Source of the DNA: Natronosporangium hydrolyticum
GTDB lineage: Bacteria > Actinomycetota > Actinomycetes > Mycobacteriales > Micromonosporaceae
Reading direction: 5' to 3'
Length of the DNA stretch: 64,000 nt
Assembly (NCBI RefSeq): GCF_016925615.1
Contig: NZ_CP070499.1
Coordinates: 2,852,001 to 2,916,000, forward strand
In this document: positions 40,165 to 50,932 of the stretch, one piece after another
Numbering within the stretch: position 1 is the first letter of the stretch
How the letters are laid out: every line of letters begins with the position of its first letter
Made by a program: the position numbers and the translations under genes
Notes under the pieces: generated by a model
Seen by the model: the letters and a program-made list of their open reading frames with translations, nothing else
The model's database searches: none
Told to the model about the DNA's origin: nothing

Positions 40165-41343
40165 ATGCGTCTTCCCACGTTACGCCGTACGCGGGCCGCC
40201 GAACCGGGGGTGGCGCTCGGCACCGTCCGGCTAGATCGGCGTACCAAACGACTGGTGGGTCGACTGCAGCCGGGCGACTTCGCCGTCATCGACCACGTCG
40301 ATCTCGATCGGGTGGCGGCGGACTCACTGGTGGCGGCAGGGGTGGGCGCGGTACTCAACGCGAAACCGTCGATCTCCGGCCGGTATCCGAACCTGGGCCC
40401 CGAGGTGCTCGTCGCGGCCGGCGTGCCACTCCTCGACGACCTCGGCGAAGGCCTGTTCCAGCAGCTGCGGGAAGGGGACCGGGTCCGGCTCGACGGCGGC
40501 GCGGTCTACCTTGACGAAGAGCTGGTTGCCCAGGGGGTGCGGCAGGACGAGCAGCTGGTGGCCGCCGCCATGGCCGATGCCCGGGAGGGCCTGTCGGTCC
40601 AGTTGGAGGCCTTCGCCGCCAACACCATGGAGTATCTGCGCCAGGAGCGGGACCTGCTGCTCGACGGCGTCGGCGTGCCCGACATCGAAACCTCGATCAA
40701 CGGTCGACACTGCCTGATCGTGGTGCGCGGCTACGACTATCAGGCCGACCTTGACGTGCTTCGGCCGTACATCCGCGAGTTCAAGCCGGTGCTGATCGGA
40801 GTGGACGGCGGCGCCGACGCCCTGGTGGAGGCCGGCTACACCCCGGACCTGATCGTCGGGGACATGGATTCGGTCACCGACGAAGTGCTGCGCTGCGGGG
40901 CCGAGCTGGTGGTCCACGCGTACCCGGACGGGCGGGCACCCGGTCTGGCGCGGGTCCACGACCTCGGCTTGCCGGCCCATCTCTTCCCCGCCGCGGCGAC
41001 CAGCGAAGACATCGCGATGCTGCTCGCTGATGAGAAGGGCGCCACCCTGCTGGTGGCGGTCGGCACCCATGTGACGTTGGTCGAGTTCCTGGACAAGGGC
41101 CGCGGCGGGATGGCCTCGACGATCCTCACCCGACTGAAGATCGGCGGCAAGCTGGTCGACGCCAAAGGTGTCAGCCGGCTCTACCGGCAGGGCATTCCCG
41201 GTTCCTCGCTGCTGCTGTTGTTGTTGGCCGCGATGGCCGCGATGGCCGCGGCGGTGGCGGTCTCCACCGCGGGCAAGGCCTTTCTCGGTGTGGTGGCCGA
41301 GTGGTGGGACAATCTGGTGTTCCAGCTGCAGCGGCTGTTCTAG
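40165..41343 (+). CDS. steA: Cell-separation factor SteA
   Basis: A 392-residue protein of the SteA (Rv1697) family; in Corynebacterium SteA and SteB regulate peptidoglycan hydrolysis at the division site. The N-terminus is MRLPTLRRTRAAEPGVALGT, then RLQPGDFAVIDHVDLDRVAA. The middle resembles thiamin-pyrophosphokinase-type cores: PVLIGVDGGADALVEAGYTP then DLIVGDMDSVTDE. Near the C-terminus a single membrane segment (SSLLLLLLAAMAAMAAAVAV) should anchor it, followed by a short amphipathic tail. The frame is open up to an ATG at 40009 just after recN; that start would add 52 Glu/Pro-rich residues. I use 40165 because length and N-terminus then fit the family. Confidence 0.85.
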   Translation: MRLPTLRRTRAAEPGVALGTVRLDRRTKRLVGRLQPGDFAVIDHVDLDRVAADSLVAAGVGAVLNAKPSISGRYPNLGPEVLVAAGVPLLDDLGEGLFQQLREGDRVRLDGGAVYLDEELVAQGVRQDEQLVAAAMADAREGLSVQLEAFAANTMEYLRQERDLLLDGVGVPDIETSINGRHCLIVVRGYDYQADLDVLRPYIREFKPVLIGVDGGADALVEAGYTPDLIVGDMDSVTDEVLRCGAELVVHAYPDGRAPGLARVHDLGLPAHLFPAAATSEDIAMLLADEKGATLLVAVGTHVTLVEFLDKGRGGMASTILTRLKIGGKLVDAKGVSRLYRQGIPGSSLLLLLLAAMAAMAAAVAVSTAGKAFLGVVAEWWDNLVFQLQRLF

Positions 41344-41385
41344 TCGCTTGCCGGGCTGGTCACGACGCGACAAGGGGCGTTCACT

Positions 41386-42393
41386 GTGATCAATTTTCGC
41401 TATCACGTGGTGTCACTGACCGCCGTCTTCCTGGCGTTGGCGGTCGGTCTGGTGTTGGGGAGCACGGTGCTCAACGGCCCGATGCTCGATGCGCTGGAGA
41501 ACCGGGTCAACACCCTGGGCCGGGACAACAGTCAGCTGCGGGAGCAGGTGAGCTTCCTCGAAGAAGAGGTCGACCGGGAGCACGAGTTCGCCGCCGAGGC
41601 GGCGCCGATGCTGCTGACGGAGACGCTCACCGGGCGGGACGTCACCCTGGTGGTGCTGCCCCACGGCGAAGACTACGTCGATGGGGTCGCCGGCATGCTG
41701 GAGTTGGCGGGTGCGGAGTTGACCGGCCAGCTCACGTTGACCGAGAAGTTCACCCACCCGCAGCACCGGCTGGGGGAGCTGCTTGATCTGGCCCACCGCG
41801 CGGTGCCGGACGGGGTGGACGCCGACTCGCTGCCGGCGAACAGCGATGGAGTGGAGACCTCGGCGGCGCTGCTGGCGGCTGTGCTGCTCGCCGCGGACGG
41901 CGGCGCCGAGCTGGGTGATCCGGAGGCGCTCGGGCCCGATGCCGACGCCGAGGACGTTGATGAGTCCGCGCTCGGGGTGAGTGACGACGACCGCAGCGGG
42001 GTGTTGTCGGCCTACGCCGCGCAGGACTATCTGGTGCAGGACGAGCCAGTGAGCCGCGCCGCGGAGCTGGTGGTGGTGGTCGCCGGGTTGCCGGACTCGG
42101 ACACCGACGCCGACGAACGCAACGAGGCGTCGCTGATGACGGTCCGGCAGTTCGCCGAGGGCGGCCGGGTGCTGGTGGCTGGCAGCGGCGTCGCTGGCGA
42201 CGGCAACCTGGTCACCGGCGTCCGCGGCGATCCGGAGTTGACCGAGCTGGTCACCACCGTCGACAACGCCTCGACCCCGCAGGGGCAGGTGGCGGCCGGC
42301 CTCGCCGCAGCCGCCCGGCTCGGCGGTGAGGTCGGCCACTACGGCCGCGGCGACGGGGCGGAGCAGCTACTGCCGGACCCGGTGACCCGGTGA
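41386..42393 (+). CDS. steB: SteB / MctB-type membrane coiled-coil protein
   Basis: A 335-residue protein of the MctB (Rv1698) family, annotated as copper transporter in mycobacteria and as SteB, the partner of SteA, in Corynebacterium. The N-terminal signature is INFRYHVVSLTAVFLALAVG followed by LVLGSTVL (one membrane segment). A periplasmic coiled coil comes next (ENRVNTLGRDNSQLREQVSF, LEEEVDREHEFAAEA), then a globular alpha/beta domain. The start is a GTG. Its position directly after steA supports the cell-separation role more than copper export. Confidence 0.85.
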   Translation: MINFRYHVVSLTAVFLALAVGLVLGSTVLNGPMLDALENRVNTLGRDNSQLREQVSFLEEEVDREHEFAAEAAPMLLTETLTGRDVTLVVLPHGEDYVDGVAGMLELAGAELTGQLTLTEKFTHPQHRLGELLDLAHRAVPDGVDADSLPANSDGVETSAALLAAVLLAADGGAELGDPEALGPDADAEDVDESALGVSDDDRSGVLSAYAAQDYLVQDEPVSRAAELVVVVAGLPDSDTDADERNEASLMTVRQFAEGGRVLVAGSGVAGDGNLVTGVRGDPELTELVTTVDNASTPQGQVAAGLAAAARLGGEVGHYGRGDGAEQLLPDPVTR

Positions 42394-43292
42394 GCTGGTC
42401 GGTCGCCGGCCGGGCGGCGCTGGCCGTCGCGGGGGCCGCCGTGGCCACCGGGGTGGTGACGGGGCTGCGCCGGCTCACCGAGCGTACCGGCGAGCCAGCC
42501 GCCCGCTGGGCCCGCGAGAACTACCGCGGTCGTACCGTGAACCTAGTCGGCGGCCCAGCGGTGGCGACGGCGGCGGTGCTCGCTGCGGCGGCGGGCGCTC
42601 GGCAGCCACGGCAGGTGGCGGTGGTGCTCACCGCGGGGGTCACCGCCGGTGCGGTGGGTCTCTACGACGACCTGGTCGGTGGCCGTCCAGGCCAGCAGGC
42701 GAAGGGGTTCCGCGGGCATCTCGGGGCGCTGCGGCAGGGACGACTCACCAGCGGCATGGTCAAGCTCGGCGGGGTCGGAGCGGCGGGCTTGGTAGCAGCG
42801 GCCCTCCTGCCGGTGCGGTCGCCCGGTGCGCGACCGATTTCCCGGCCACAGGCGGCGCTGAGCGTCGCGCTGGGAGCCGGCGTGGTGGCCGGAGCCGCGA
42901 ATCTGCTCAACCTGTTGGATCTGCGTCCGGGGCGGGCGCTGAAGGTGGCGGTGGTGGTCGGAGCTCCGCTCGCCGTCAGCGGGCAGGGCGGCTGGCTGGC
43001 CGCCGGGCCGGTCGGCGTGGCGGCGGCCGCGCTCCCTGCCGATCTGCGGGAACGGATCATGCTCGGCGACTGCGGGGCCAACACGCTGGGTGCGCTGCTC
43101 GGTGCGGCCTACGTCGCGCGCGCCGGGCTCGCCGGTCGGGCGAGCGCGCTGGTGCTGCTCGCCGGCTTGACCGCGGCGAGTGAGCAGGTCAGCTTCACCC
43201 GGGTGATCGCCACCACGCCGGTGCTGCGGCAGCTTGACGAGTGGGGCCGCGGCGACGGCGATCCGCCGCCGGCGGTCGCGCCGGGCAACTGA
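42390..43292 (+). CDS. MraY/WecA-family phospho-sugar transferase-like membrane protein
   Basis: A 300-residue polytopic protein of the polyprenyl-phosphate phospho-aminosugar transferase family, which links a UDP-sugar phosphate to a lipid carrier. The Asp-Asp pair is in VGLYDDLVGGRPGQQAKGF. The Asn-rich loop is GAANLLNLLDLRPGRALKVA, and the third signature is IMLGDCGANTLGALLGAAYV. Several hydrophobic segments surround these. The C-terminal HxHH motif of MraY is not evident, so donor sugar and activity are uncertain. It overlaps steB by 4 nt and is followed by a flippase and a GT4 gene. Confidence 0.7.
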   Translation: MSWSVAGRAALAVAGAAVATGVVTGLRRLTERTGEPAARWARENYRGRTVNLVGGPAVATAAVLAAAAGARQPRQVAVVLTAGVTAGAVGLYDDLVGGRPGQQAKGFRGHLGALRQGRLTSGMVKLGGVGAAGLVAAALLPVRSPGARPISRPQAALSVALGAGVVAGAANLLNLLDLRPGRALKVAVVVGAPLAVSGQGGWLAAGPVGVAAAALPADLRERIMLGDCGANTLGALLGAAYVARAGLAGRASALVLLAGLTAASEQVSFTRVIATTPVLRQLDEWGRGDGDPPPAVAPGN

Positions 43293-43296
43293 TTCG

Positions 43297-44955
43297 GTGG
43301 TCGGTCTGCCCACGCCGGGCGTTACCAGGATCGCTGGCGCCGCAGCCCTGATCGCGGTGCTGACGGTGCTGGCGCGGCTCGCCGGATTCGGCCGCACGCT
43401 GGTTTTTGCCTGGGCGGTGGGCGACAACGATCTGGGCGACATCTACTTCGCCGCCAATCTGATCCCGAACATCATCTTCGAGATCGTCGCCGGTGGCGCC
43501 CTCGCCAGCCTGGTGGTGCCGCTACTGGCCGGGTCGATCGCCGCCGGTGACCGCGCCGCGGTGGCCCGGACCACGGCGGCGCTGCTGACCTGGGCGATGA
43601 CGTTGCTGATCCCGCTCGCGGTCGTCATGGCGGTGGCGGCGCACCCGATCATCGCGCTGCTCACCCCGGACGCCGCCGATCCGGAGCAGGTCGCCGCCGG
43701 CGCCCGGATGTTGCAGATTTTCGCGCCGCAGCTGCCGCTGTATGGGATCGGGATCGTGTTGACCGGGGTGCTGCAGGCCCACCGCCGGTTCGCCTGGCCG
43801 GTGCTCGCCCCGCTGCTGTCCAGCCTGACGGTGGCGGCGGCGTACTTCGGGTTCACCCTGGTGGATGGGCGCGGCACCCCGGTTGCCGAGCTCTCCACCG
43901 CGGGCCTGCTGGTGCTGGCGGTCGGTACCACCGTCGGCGTGGTCGTCCTGGCCGGGGTGCTGGTGCCACCGGTGCTCCGCCTACGAGTCTGGGCCCGGCC
44001 CACCTGGCGCTTCGACCCGGCTGCGCGGCGCCGCGTGGCCGGTCTGGCCGGGGCCGGCGCGATCACCGTCGCCGCCCAGCATCTGGCGCTGCTGGTGGTG
44101 CTCTGGCAGGGATTGGCGGGCCCGGAGGGCACCCCCGTGCTGTTCATGTTCGCGCAGACGATCTTCCTACTGCCGTGGGCGGTGCTGGCGGTGCCGTTGG
44201 CCACGGCCGCCTACCCCGGTCTCGCCGAGACCGCTGCCACTGGTGCCCACTCCCCGTACAGCGAGCTGCTCGCCCGGACCACGCGGGGGGTGCTGCTGCT
44301 GTCGTGGCTGGGCGCCGCGGCCCTGGCGGCGGCGGCGGTGCCGGTGGCGGCGCTGCTCGCGGCCCTGATGCCGGCGGCCGGACCGGAGTCGGTGGCCCGG
44401 CTGGCTGCCGGGATCGCGGGGTTCGCCCCGGCGCTGGTCGGCTACGGACTGTTCGCGCTGCTCTCGCGCGCCCTTTATGCCCGGGGCGAGACCCGTGCGG
44501 TGGCGTCGGCGGCGATCTTCGGCTGGGCGACGGTGGCGGTGGCCGCCATCGTGCTCTCAGCGTTGCTGCCGGACGCTTCCCGGGTGGTGGCGCTGACCGT
44601 GGCGAACACGGTGGGGATGACGGTGCTCGGGGCGGCGCTGCTGGTAGCGGTGGCCTGGCGGGCGGGCCGGTCCGCGCTGGCGGGGGTGGCGCGGGCGGCG
44701 ACGGCCGGTGGGGTGGGTGCGGTGCTCGCGGCGGCGGCCGGCTGGGGGGTGGCCCGCTGGCTCACTCCGGTGACCGACCCCCCGACGGCGGGGGTGGCTG
44801 TCGGTTCCGGCATGCTGGCCGCGGGTGTGGTGGTGGCGGTGTACGCGGCGGTGGTGTGGGCCGCAGATCGGCGTGACCTGCGTCCGCTCGTGGCCACAAT
44901 GGTCCGACGGTTCCGTCGCCCGGCGGTTGACGCATCGGGCGGCGGCGGTGCCTGA
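43297..44955 (+). CDS. MurJ/MviN-type lipid II flippase-like protein
   Basis: A 552-residue MOP-superfamily exporter with about 14 membrane segments. The signature LARLAGFGRTLVFAWAVGDN then IYFAANLIPNIIFEIVAGGA is typical of MurJ, followed by VVPLLAG. The Arg residues lining the MurJ cavity are partly visible in the first bundle. It may be the main MurJ or a dedicated flippase for the lipid-linked product of the preceding transferase; a second murJ near the origin is usual in actinobacteria, so I do not give a symbol. I prefer the GTG at 43297, after the previous stop; the frame is open from 43234. Confidence 0.8.
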   Translation: MVGLPTPGVTRIAGAAALIAVLTVLARLAGFGRTLVFAWAVGDNDLGDIYFAANLIPNIIFEIVAGGALASLVVPLLAGSIAAGDRAAVARTTAALLTWAMTLLIPLAVVMAVAAHPIIALLTPDAADPEQVAAGARMLQIFAPQLPLYGIGIVLTGVLQAHRRFAWPVLAPLLSSLTVAAAYFGFTLVDGRGTPVAELSTAGLLVLAVGTTVGVVVLAGVLVPPVLRLRVWARPTWRFDPAARRRVAGLAGAGAITVAAQHLALLVVLWQGLAGPEGTPVLFMFAQTIFLLPWAVLAVPLATAAYPGLAETAATGAHSPYSELLARTTRGVLLLSWLGAAALAAAAVPVAALLAALMPAAGPESVARLAAGIAGFAPALVGYGLFALLSRALYARGETRAVASAAIFGWATVAVAAIVLSALLPDASRVVALTVANTVGMTVLGAALLVAVAWRAGRSALAGVARAATAGGVGAVLAAAAGWGVARWLTPVTDPPTAGVAVGSGMLAAGVVVAVYAAVVWAADRRDLRPLVATMVRRFRRPAVDASGGGGA

Positions 44956-45045
44956 GCGTCGGCGCCGGGTGCGGGTCGGCGACACTATGTCCGGACGGTG
45001 CAGGGGCTGCGGCTGGTCATGGCCGCGGCTGATCGAGGGGGTGCA

Positions 45046-46194
45046 GTGGAGGCGCTGAGCGGCGCGCGGCGGACCGAACCACCGAGCCGGGTGTTGCAGG
45101 TGCTCGCCACGAGCACCGGCGGGGTCGGTGCCCATGTCCGGGACCTGACCCAGGGGTTGGTCGCGGCGGGGGTGGCGGTGACCGTCTGCGGACCGGCGGC
45201 GACCGCCGAACGGTTCGGCTTCGCCGAAGTGGGGGCGGAGTTCCGGCCGGTGGAGATCTCCGCTAACAGCCAACTCTCGGACGCCCGGGCAGTGGGGGCG
45301 CTGCGCCGGGTGATCGCCGCCGCGGACCCGGCTGTTGTCCACGCCCACGGGCTGCGGGCAGGGCTGGTCGCCGCGATGAGTGGCCGCAGCCGGGCCAGCC
45401 GCCGGCCGCTGGTGGTGACGTTGCACAACGCGGTGCTCAGCCGCGGTCTGCGGGGCGGTGCTTCTCGGCTGGTCGAGCGGGCGGTGACCCGCAACGCCGA
45501 CGTGGTGCTGGGCGCGTCGGCGGACTTGGTGGCCCGCGCTGCCGGGCTGGGGGCGGCCGATGCGAGGTTGGGTCCGGTCGCGGCGCCGGCGTTGTCGCCG
45601 CCGGTCCGATCCGCAGCGGCGGTCCGGGCCGAGTTGGGGATCGCCCCCGAGACGCCGCTGCTGTTGTCGGTTGGTCGGCTGCATCCGCAGAAGGGCTACG
45701 ATGTGCTCGTGGCGGCCGCGGCCCGCTGGCGCGACCGGCGGCCGGTGCCGCGGGTGGTGATCGCCGGAAACGGCCCTAGCTATCTGGACCTGACGGCGAA
45801 GATTTCGGTGAGCCGGGCACCGGTGACGCTGCTCGGCCACCGCGACGATGTTGCTGATCTGCTCGCCGCGGCTGACGTGGCATTGGTAACCAGCGTGTGG
45901 GAGGCCCGGCAGTTGTTCGCGCAGGAGGCGCTGCGGGCGGGGGTGCCGCTGGTGGCGACCGCGGTCGGTGGGCTCCCGGAGTTGGTGGGTGGCGCGGCCG
46001 TGCTGGTGCCGCCGGGAGATGCGGCGGCGATCGATGCTGCGGTGAGCGGTCTGTTGGATGACCCCGCGCACCGGGCCCGGTTGGTGCAGGCGGCCAGCGA
46101 TCAGACTGCGGGCTGGCCGACCTCGGCCGAAACGGTGGCGCAGGTGCTCGGTGTCTATGCGGAGTTGGCCGGGGTGCCGGCCGCGGGTGCGTGA
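45046..46194 (+). CDS. GT4-family glycosyltransferase
   Basis: A 382-residue GT-B glycosyltransferase. The N-terminal acceptor half has VLQVLATSTGGVGAHVRDLT and VVHAHGLRAGLVAAM. The donor-binding C-terminal half has LLLSVGRLHPQKGYDVLVAA, VVIAGNGPSYLDL, and the family E-x7-E motif in SVWEARQLFAQEALRAGVPL, then TAVGGLPELVG. No membrane segment, so it would work on the cytoplasmic face. GAGGGGG lies just before the GTG at 45046; earlier starts at 44998 and 45019 are possible. It probably extends a lipid-linked sugar made by the upstream transferase. Confidence 0.8.
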   Translation: MEALSGARRTEPPSRVLQVLATSTGGVGAHVRDLTQGLVAAGVAVTVCGPAATAERFGFAEVGAEFRPVEISANSQLSDARAVGALRRVIAAADPAVVHAHGLRAGLVAAMSGRSRASRRPLVVTLHNAVLSRGLRGGASRLVERAVTRNADVVLGASADLVARAAGLGAADARLGPVAAPALSPPVRSAAAVRAELGIAPETPLLLSVGRLHPQKGYDVLVAAAARWRDRRPVPRVVIAGNGPSYLDLTAKISVSRAPVTLLGHRDDVADLLAAADVALVTSVWEARQLFAQEALRAGVPLVATAVGGLPELVGGAAVLVPPGDAAAIDAAVSGLLDDPAHRARLVQAASDQTAGWPTSAETVAQVLGVYAELAGVPAAGA

Positions 46195-48380
46195 TGGCTG
46201 TGGCCAGTAGCCGTGGGCGGTGGGGGCGACGGTTCGCGCGGTTAGGTCCGACGCTGTTGATCGTCGGGGTGGCGTTGGCCAGCGTCGTCGGGTTGGTGGT
46301 GGGGCCGGAGGAGACCGGGTCGGAGCTGTCGGCCGAACAGGTGATCGTGGCGGGGGCGGCCGGGCTGCGGTGGGGCGATGTCGACCCCGAACGCACCCCG
46401 CACCTGTGGCAGTTGGCGGAGCAGGGGGCGATCGGGTCGGCCTCTGTGCGATCCGCGCATCGCCCCACCTGCGCCGGTGACGGCTGGTTGACGCTCGGAG
46501 CCGGCAACTGGGCCGCCGCTACCCCAGGGCCCCGGAGCGGGCCCTGCTCGCCGTTGGCGGTGTCGATCGAGGCGTCCGACGGCGGCAGCGCTCACCTGCC
46601 GTGGCAGGAACAGCTGGTGCGGCACAATCAGTGGGAGCTGCCCTGGGGTGCGATGCCGGGCGCGCTGGCCGGCTCGGTCGGCTGCACGGTGGCGGTGGGC
46701 CCCGGTGCCGCGGTCGCAGCCGCCCGGTCATACGGCCGGGTGGACCGGTATCAGTCGATGCTGCCGGCGGATCGGGATGCGGCCGGGCGGTTGCTCGCCA
46801 ACCACTGCGAGCTTGTGATCATGGATCTGGGGACGGTCGCCGGGGAGGGCGCGGAACGGGAGCGGGGTGCCCAACAGGTTGATGCCGCCTTGGCCCGGCT
46901 GCTCGAGGCCCGGCCGGCCGGCTCGCTGCTGTTGGTGGCGGGGGTGGCCGACACCGATCTGACGCCCCACTTGCATGTGGCGGTCGCCGACGGGCCCGGG
47001 TTGTCACCGGGTTGGCTCGGCTCCGCCACTACCGGGCGCACGGGATACCTCCAGCTCGTGGATGTGGCACCGACCGTTTTGGACGCGGTGGAGCGGCCGC
47101 GGCCGGAGGTCCGGTTGGCCGGGCATCCGATCAGCACGGTGCCGGACCGGCCCGACGACTTGTCGGAGGCGGTCGCCGAGTTGGTGTCCGCGAACGACGA
47201 AGCAAGCCTGGCGCGACCGGTGGCGCTGTGGTTCCTGGCGGCGTTGACCATTACCCAGTTGGTGCTGTTCGTCGCGGTGGTGCCGTTACTTCGCCGGCCA
47301 GCGGCCGAGGTCGAGGGCTGGTCTCCACCGGCATGGTGGCGCACCGTTGCGCCGATGTCGTTGGTCGCGGCGGCGCTGGCGATTCCTGCGGCGATGACCG
47401 TCGATGGGGTCCCGTGGTGGCGAGTGCCGGCGGCGGGCAGCGTCTTCACGCTGGCGAGCCTGGGGTTGCTGGCGGCGGCGAGCCTGCTGGTGATGCGTAG
47501 CCGGCTGTCCCGGCACACCCTCGGGCTGGTCGGCGGCGGCGCGGCGGTGGCCGGCCTGGCGGTCGCGGTCGACCTCGGCACCGGCTCCTGGGGCCAGCTC
47601 AACGGAGTGGTGGGGTATCTGGCCCACGACGGTGGCCGGTACGTCGGACTCAGCGACACCGGTCTCGGGGTGCTGATCGCCGGGGTGATGTTGGTGGCCG
47701 GTTGCCTCGCCGAGCAGGTTCCGCGGGGGCGGCGACCGCTGGTCGTCTCGGTGGTGGGTGCGGTCGGGGTGGTGCTGATCGGCAGCCCGTACCTCGGGGC
47801 GGAGATCGGCGGCGCGGTGGCCCTGGCGGCCGGGGTCGCGGTGGCGGCGGCGCTCTGCACCGGTGGCTGGCTGGTGGCCCGCCGGCTGGTGTGGGCCGGG
47901 CTGGTGGGGCTGCTGGTGGTCACGGTGGTCGCGGTCTTCGACCTGCGGCGGCCGGCCGAGCACCGGACCGGCCTGGGCAGCATGCTCAGTCAGGTCGCGG
48001 AGGGCACCGCCGGGTTCGGTCTACAGCGGGTATCGCAGGCGAACGTAGAGGCCTTTACCGCCTCCCCACTGACCGTGTTGGCGATCGGCGCCGGTGGTTT
48101 CCTGTGGTTCGCGTTGCTACGGCACTGGGGTGGGCTGAAACGGCTCTTCGGCATCCACCCGGCGTTGCGGGCGGCGACGGTGGGTGTGGTGGTCGCCGGG
48201 GTCGCGGGCGGGCTGCTGGTCGGCGCGGCGCTGACCGTGGCGGGTGCGGCGGCCGCGGTCGCGGTACCACTGCTGACGCTCGCCTCGCTGCGGCTGCGGG
48301 AGCGGTCGGCGCAGCGGGTTGAGCTGGCGCGCGGTGGGCGGGTGGCGGTCGGGCGCAGCCGCAGCGAGGTGTTAGAGTGA
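46194..48380 (+). CDS. Phosphatase-like polytopic membrane protein
   Basis: A 728-residue protein of a family conserved in actinomycetes but without known role. After an N-terminal membrane segment (LGPTLLIVGVALASVVGLVV), an outer domain of about 280 residues resembles the alkaline-phosphatase fold: VIVAGAAGLRWGDVDPERTP, then SAHRPTCAGDGWLTLGAGNW with a Thr-Cys in the nucleophile position, later TGYLQLVDVAPTVLDAVERP. The metal-binding Asp expected in VxxDG is Ala here, so catalysis is doubtful. Residues 340-700 hold about 10 membrane segments. The ATG overlaps the GT4 stop by one base. It may transfer or sense a phospho-group on the lipid-linked glycan; this is inference. Confidence 0.65.
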   Translation: MAVASSRGRWGRRFARLGPTLLIVGVALASVVGLVVGPEETGSELSAEQVIVAGAAGLRWGDVDPERTPHLWQLAEQGAIGSASVRSAHRPTCAGDGWLTLGAGNWAAATPGPRSGPCSPLAVSIEASDGGSAHLPWQEQLVRHNQWELPWGAMPGALAGSVGCTVAVGPGAAVAAARSYGRVDRYQSMLPADRDAAGRLLANHCELVIMDLGTVAGEGAERERGAQQVDAALARLLEARPAGSLLLVAGVADTDLTPHLHVAVADGPGLSPGWLGSATTGRTGYLQLVDVAPTVLDAVERPRPEVRLAGHPISTVPDRPDDLSEAVAELVSANDEASLARPVALWFLAALTITQLVLFVAVVPLLRRPAAEVEGWSPPAWWRTVAPMSLVAAALAIPAAMTVDGVPWWRVPAAGSVFTLASLGLLAAASLLVMRSRLSRHTLGLVGGGAAVAGLAVAVDLGTGSWGQLNGVVGYLAHDGGRYVGLSDTGLGVLIAGVMLVAGCLAEQVPRGRRPLVVSVVGAVGVVLIGSPYLGAEIGGAVALAAGVAVAAALCTGGWLVARRLVWAGLVGLLVVTVVAVFDLRRPAEHRTGLGSMLSQVAEGTAGFGLQRVSQANVEAFTASPLTVLAIGAGGFLWFALLRHWGGLKRLFGIHPALRAATVGVVVAGVAGGLLVGAALTVAGAAAAVAVPLLTLASLRLRERSAQRVELARGGRVAVGRSRSEVLE
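48373..48378 (+). promoter_or_regulatory. Possible -10 element for leaderless pyrG
   Basis: TAGAGT sits 8 nt before the pyrG GTG, and there is no ribosome site in between. This is the spacing of a -10 box to a transcription start that coincides with the start codon, as in leaderless actinobacterial mRNAs. No -35 is evident. Confidence 0.45.
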
Positions 48381-50247
<1,867 letters not shown>

Positions 50248-50252
<5 letters not shown>

Positions 50253-50829
50253 CGAGGACGGCAGTCCGGCGGGGGAGCGTTACCCGGTCCGGCGACGGCA
50301 TGAACGGTTCCAGGCGTACATGTTCCAGGTGGTCACTGATGAGGTGGAATTCCCGGACGGTCAGGTCGCCAGCCGGGACTATCTGCGGCACGTCGGGTCG
50401 GTGGCGGTGGTGCCGTTGGCCGGTGACGGTCCCGAGGCCGAGGTGGTGTTGGTGCGGCAGTACCGGCATCCGGTCGGCGGGCAGCTGTGGGAGTTGCCGG
50501 CCGGGTTGGTTGACGGGGTCGGCGAGAGTCTGCCGGAGGTCGCGGCCCGGGAGCTGGCCGAGGAGACCGATCTGGTCGCGGGCCGGCTCGACCGGTTGCT
50601 GGACCTGCATCTGTCGCCGGGCTGTTCGGACGAGCGGATCCGGATCTTCCTCGCTCGGGACCTGCGCCCGGCGTCCGCTACCCACCGCCGTGAGTTCGAG
50701 GAGGCCACGATGACGGTGGCCAGGTTCCGGTTGACCGACGCGGTAAAGATGATCTTCGAGGGTGAGATCACCAACGCGGCGGCCGTAGCTGGGCTGCTCG
50801 CGGCCGACCGGGCACGCTCGGCCGGCTAG
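50248..50829 (+). CDS. NUDIX hydrolase, ADP-ribose pyrophosphatase type
   Basis: A 193-residue enzyme of the ADP-ribose pyrophosphatase group, homologous in position to M. tuberculosis Rv1700. The core has DYLRHVGSVAVVPLAGD and LVRQYRHPVGGQLWELPAGL, then VDGVGESLPEVAARELAEET, which is the Nudix box. LSPGCSDERIRIFLARDL follows and matches the loop that binds the terminal ribose. I use the GTG at 50248, the last repeat copy; starts at 50128 or 50188 would add 40 or 20 residues made only of the repeat. The gene follows pyrG and precedes ald. Confidence 0.85.
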
Positions 50830-50932
50830 TCCCCCGGCTACGCTCGGGGCAGGGCACAGCGCGGCGATCCCGCGGCTGCCGGCCCCGCCGGGCAACGGGG
50901 CCCGGGCGGGCGGTCATGAAAGGTGCGGTCCT

